A stretch of DNA of 64,000 bases, from contig NZ_JACVQC010000001.1 in assembly GCF_018881505.1 (NCBI RefSeq), positions 541,927 through 605,926 on the forward strand, read 5' to 3'. Within the stretch, counting starts at the first letter, position 1; each line of letters begins with the position of its first letter. A program made the translations under genes and the position numbers. This document shows positions 62,545-64,000 of this stretch, one piece after another. Below the pieces are notes generated by a model. The model worked only from the letters and a program-made list of their open reading frames with translations. It was not told the DNA's origin and did not search any database. Origin of the DNA: Polynucleobacter sp. UK-Mo-2m-Kol15 (GTDB lineage Bacteria; Pseudomonadota; Gammaproteobacteria; Burkholderiales; Burkholderiaceae).

Positions 62545-62760
62545 TTAAGCTTCCTCATCCTCTTCATCTTCGGAAGTAAGGCTCATGAGGATGGTTGCTA
62601 ATAGACCATAGACAACCTCAGTTGCGATCATGCCATCTTCATCAAGCTCATCAATCAGATCATTTAAACAATCTTCCGTGGGCTCATTTAAGAGGGTCAT
62701 GGCGCATTCGCACCCATAGTCAAAATCTTCGTCGTTTTGGGTTTGCGTGTCATTCGTCAT
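62545..62760 (-). CDS. Small acidic hypothetical protein (71 aa)
   Basis: A strongly acidic protein with runs of D and E at both ends (QNDEDFDYGCECAM, SEDEEDEEA) and a hydrophobic centre (MIATEVVYGLLATILMSL). No signal peptide, family unknown. The start is an ATG with AAAGGATTC upstream, a plausible ribosome binding site. Not obviously coupled to its neighbours. Confidence 0.6.
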   Translation of the reverse strand: MTNDTQTQNDEDFDYGCECAMTLLNEPTEDCLNDLIDELDEDGMIATEVVYGLLATILMSLTSEDEEDEEA

Positions 62761-62818
62761 GAGAATCCTTTAGGTGATGCTGCAGAATAGCAAATAAAGT
62801 CTCGCTCGCACAGTCCTA

Positions 62819-63361
62819 TTATTTTAGAAGCGCAATAGCTTCTTTAAATACGGGATTTTGGGCTGTCTTTAACCACTCAAATCCGAGCATCTCTGCTGTA
62901 ATGAGTCGTGCTCCTGTAATTTGTAGTCGATTAAGCGCAATTTGCTTGTCAAGGTCTCGACGTGAGCCAACACCATCAACTACGATCGACACATCGTAAC
63001 CTTCATCAATCAGTTTGAGTGCCGTTTGCATTAGGCAAACGTGCGCTTCGCACCCCATTAAAATGCATTGCTTACGGCTAGTGGGTATCGCCTGAACTAG
63101 GCCATCGGCGCAAGCATTGAAATGTTCTTTGCTAATTGTTTTGCTACAAAAGGATTTAATGGATTCGAGATTGCTGCCTAGACTTTTTGGACTTTGCTCT
63201 GTTCCAATAATCGGAATCTCCAGTAATTGGGCGATCTTGGCAGTGCGGATGCATTGAGTGAGTACCGATTCACTTTCATGAATTACGGGCATCAGACGTC
63301 CCTGTAAATCAATCAAGATTAGGATTGATGATTCCGAATGAATTTGATTAGATTTACTCAT
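62819..63361 (-). CDS. Isochorismatase/cysteine hydrolase family protein
   Basis: A 180-residue hydrolase with the family triad: D18 in LILIDLQGRL, K78 in SKEHFNA and nucleophile C109 in GCEAHVC. The family cuts C-N or C-O bonds (nicotinamidase, isochorismatase, ureido-type amidohydrolases); the sequence does not name a substrate. It overlaps the GNAT gene's stop by four bases, so the two are one transcript. Confidence 0.9.
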   Translation of the reverse strand: MSKSNQIHSESSILILIDLQGRLMPVIHESESVLTQCIRTAKIAQLLEIPIIGTEQSPKSLGSNLESIKSFCSKTISKEHFNACADGLVQAIPTSRKQCILMGCEAHVCLMQTALKLIDEGYDVSIVVDGVGSRRDLDKQIALNRLQITGARLITAEMLGFEWLKTAQNPVFKEAIALLK

Positions 63362-63951
63362 GATGATTTTTCTTCTAGATCTAGGGTGACAATTTTGAAC
63401 TCAGGATCATCGTCGGGATTGGTAATTCGAAACCCCAAATCAGAGACCAGATGTAACATTTTTAGGTTCTTACTTAAGACATATCCAACCATAGCTTGCA
63501 ATCCATTTTCTTTTGCATGCGCAATGAGGTCAAGCATCAAATGAGTGCCAATACCATGGGCGGTATAAGCATCACTTACGCTCAGAGAGAATTCACAAAG
63601 ACCTCGATTAGGTGGGGTTACATAACGAGAAATGCCGATAATTTCTTCTGACTCAGTTTGGGCTTGAATTACCGCTACCAAAGCCATTTCTTTTTTGTAG
63701 TCTAAATGCAAGATGTCATCTAGAAAGTCATCTGGAAGCTTGGTGATTGCATGAGCAAATCTGAGGTAACGGTTCTCAGGTGAGAGATGCTTGAATAGTC
63801 CAATAATGCGCTCTCTGTCATTTATTTGGATTGGGCGAATGAGATAATCAATGCCATTACTAGGCTCATTAGCACTCTCGGCACATGGGGTTGGTATCGT
63901 CATCGAAATGAAATGAGTAGGACTCGATATTTCAGGATACCTTTTTTGCAT
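63358..63951 (-). CDS. GNAT family N-acetyltransferase
   Basis: A 197-residue protein with a GNAT fold. The N-terminal region has YLIRPIQINDRERIIGLFKHLSPENRYLRFAHAI, as in the Pat/YfiQ-like acetyltransferase group. The acetyl-CoA site is visible as CEFSLSVSDAYTAHGIGTHLMLDLIAHAKENG, where the GIGT loop stands for the Q/R-x-x-G-x-A/G motif. It probably acetylates a protein or metabolite. First gene of a two-gene operon. Confidence 0.87.
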   Translation of the reverse strand: MQKRYPEISSPTHFISMTIPTPCAESANEPSNGIDYLIRPIQINDRERIIGLFKHLSPENRYLRFAHAITKLPDDFLDDILHLDYKKEMALVAVIQAQTESEEIIGISRYVTPPNRGLCEFSLSVSDAYTAHGIGTHLMLDLIAHAKENGLQAMVGYVLSKNLKMLHLVSDLGFRITNPDDDPEFKIVTLDLEEKSS

Positions 63952-64000
63952 GATAGCTTAAAGCCTTTTAGCTCTAAAATCAGTTTTTAACTAGAAAGAC

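Noticed and set aside
1..64000. CRISPR array, rRNA, tRNA genes or a complete insertion sequence
   Set aside because: No regularly spaced direct repeats, no rRNA-like segments, no cloverleaf found by eye and no intact transposase. A tRNAscan and covariance-model search would be needed to exclude small RNA genes fully.

Overview
This window most likely comes from a freshwater betaproteobacterium of the Polynucleobacter type (Burkholderiaceae). That assignment rests on gene content and style, not on a marker gene: moderately low GC, short intergenic gaps, a monomeric NADP isocitrate dehydrogenase, a siroheme sulfite reductase-DUF934-cobA operon, Burkholderiales-type DUF6352 and DUF2889 proteins, a DarP protein and a large surface-polysaccharide locus. 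No rRNA, tRNA, CRISPR array, prophage or complete insertion sequence was seen. The window opens inside a gene and closes just after one.

Envelope locus (1-17.1 kb). It starts with the 3' end of a tandem-repeat protein (204-bp repeat with 130 identical bases in both copies). An AT-rich run of overlapping genes follows: four glycosyltransferases, a histidine phosphatase and an unknown protein. After a 614-bp AT-rich gap come a PhyH dioxygenase whose C-terminus carries a glycosyltransferase-type repeat, and a 712-residue polytopic protein with GT-C-like features. Next are a sugar epimerase/dehydratase, an FAD oxidoreductase, a GtrA-family protein and a flippase-like protein. The locus ends with four genes resembling the mycobacterial decaprenyl-phosphoryl-D-arabinose route: DprE1-like oxidase, DprE2-like reductase, UbiA-type phosphoribosyltransferase and a divergent PAP2 phosphatase. 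I infer that the cell makes a polyprenyl-phosphate-linked D-arabinofuranose (or closely related pentose) donor and uses it outside the membrane.

Sulfur genes (17.7-28.1 kb). A CysN-CysC fusion and a CysD with an unusual ~185-residue N-terminal extension make APS/PAPS. A separate operon holds sulfite reductase, DUF934 and the SUMT methylase, with CbiX convergent to it. No cysH is visible. Between them lie a DUF3108 protein, a small exported protein, an M23 peptidase and a Ca2+/H+ antiporter.

Mixed housekeeping and accessory genes (28.2-37.0 kb): a beta-lactamase-family serine hydrolase, small membrane proteins, HdeD-like and acyltransferase-3 proteins, a NYN-domain protein with a problematic start behind a terminator-like hairpin, DarP, a toxin-antitoxin pair, a GMC oxidoreductase and an EamA transporter.

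Branched-chain amino-acid ABC transporter (37.2-42.1 kb): binding protein, LivH, a fused LivM-LivG and LivF, with a strong hairpin after the binding-protein gene.

Sulfide and iron blocks (42.1-47.9 kb). A sulfide/persulfide detoxification locus (TauE/SafE exporter, persulfide-dioxygenase-like MBL enzyme, BigR/SqrR-like ArsR regulator, DUF2892) is arranged around an AT-rich palindromic intergenic region. It is followed by a minus-strand operon behind two Fur-box palindromes: outer-membrane protein, FMN-binding protein, ApbE and a histidine-rich four-helix membrane protein. I read this as an iron-regulated flavin electron-transfer system.

The rest (47.9-64 kb) is mainly housekeeping: NucA-type nuclease, lytic transglycosylase, FKBP isomerase, MFS transporter, isocitrate dehydrogenase, MsrPQ, lipocalin, a second MBL hydrolase, SDR oxidoreductase, RsuA-type pseudouridine synthase, pterin dehydratase, isochorismatase-like hydrolase and GNAT acetyltransferase.
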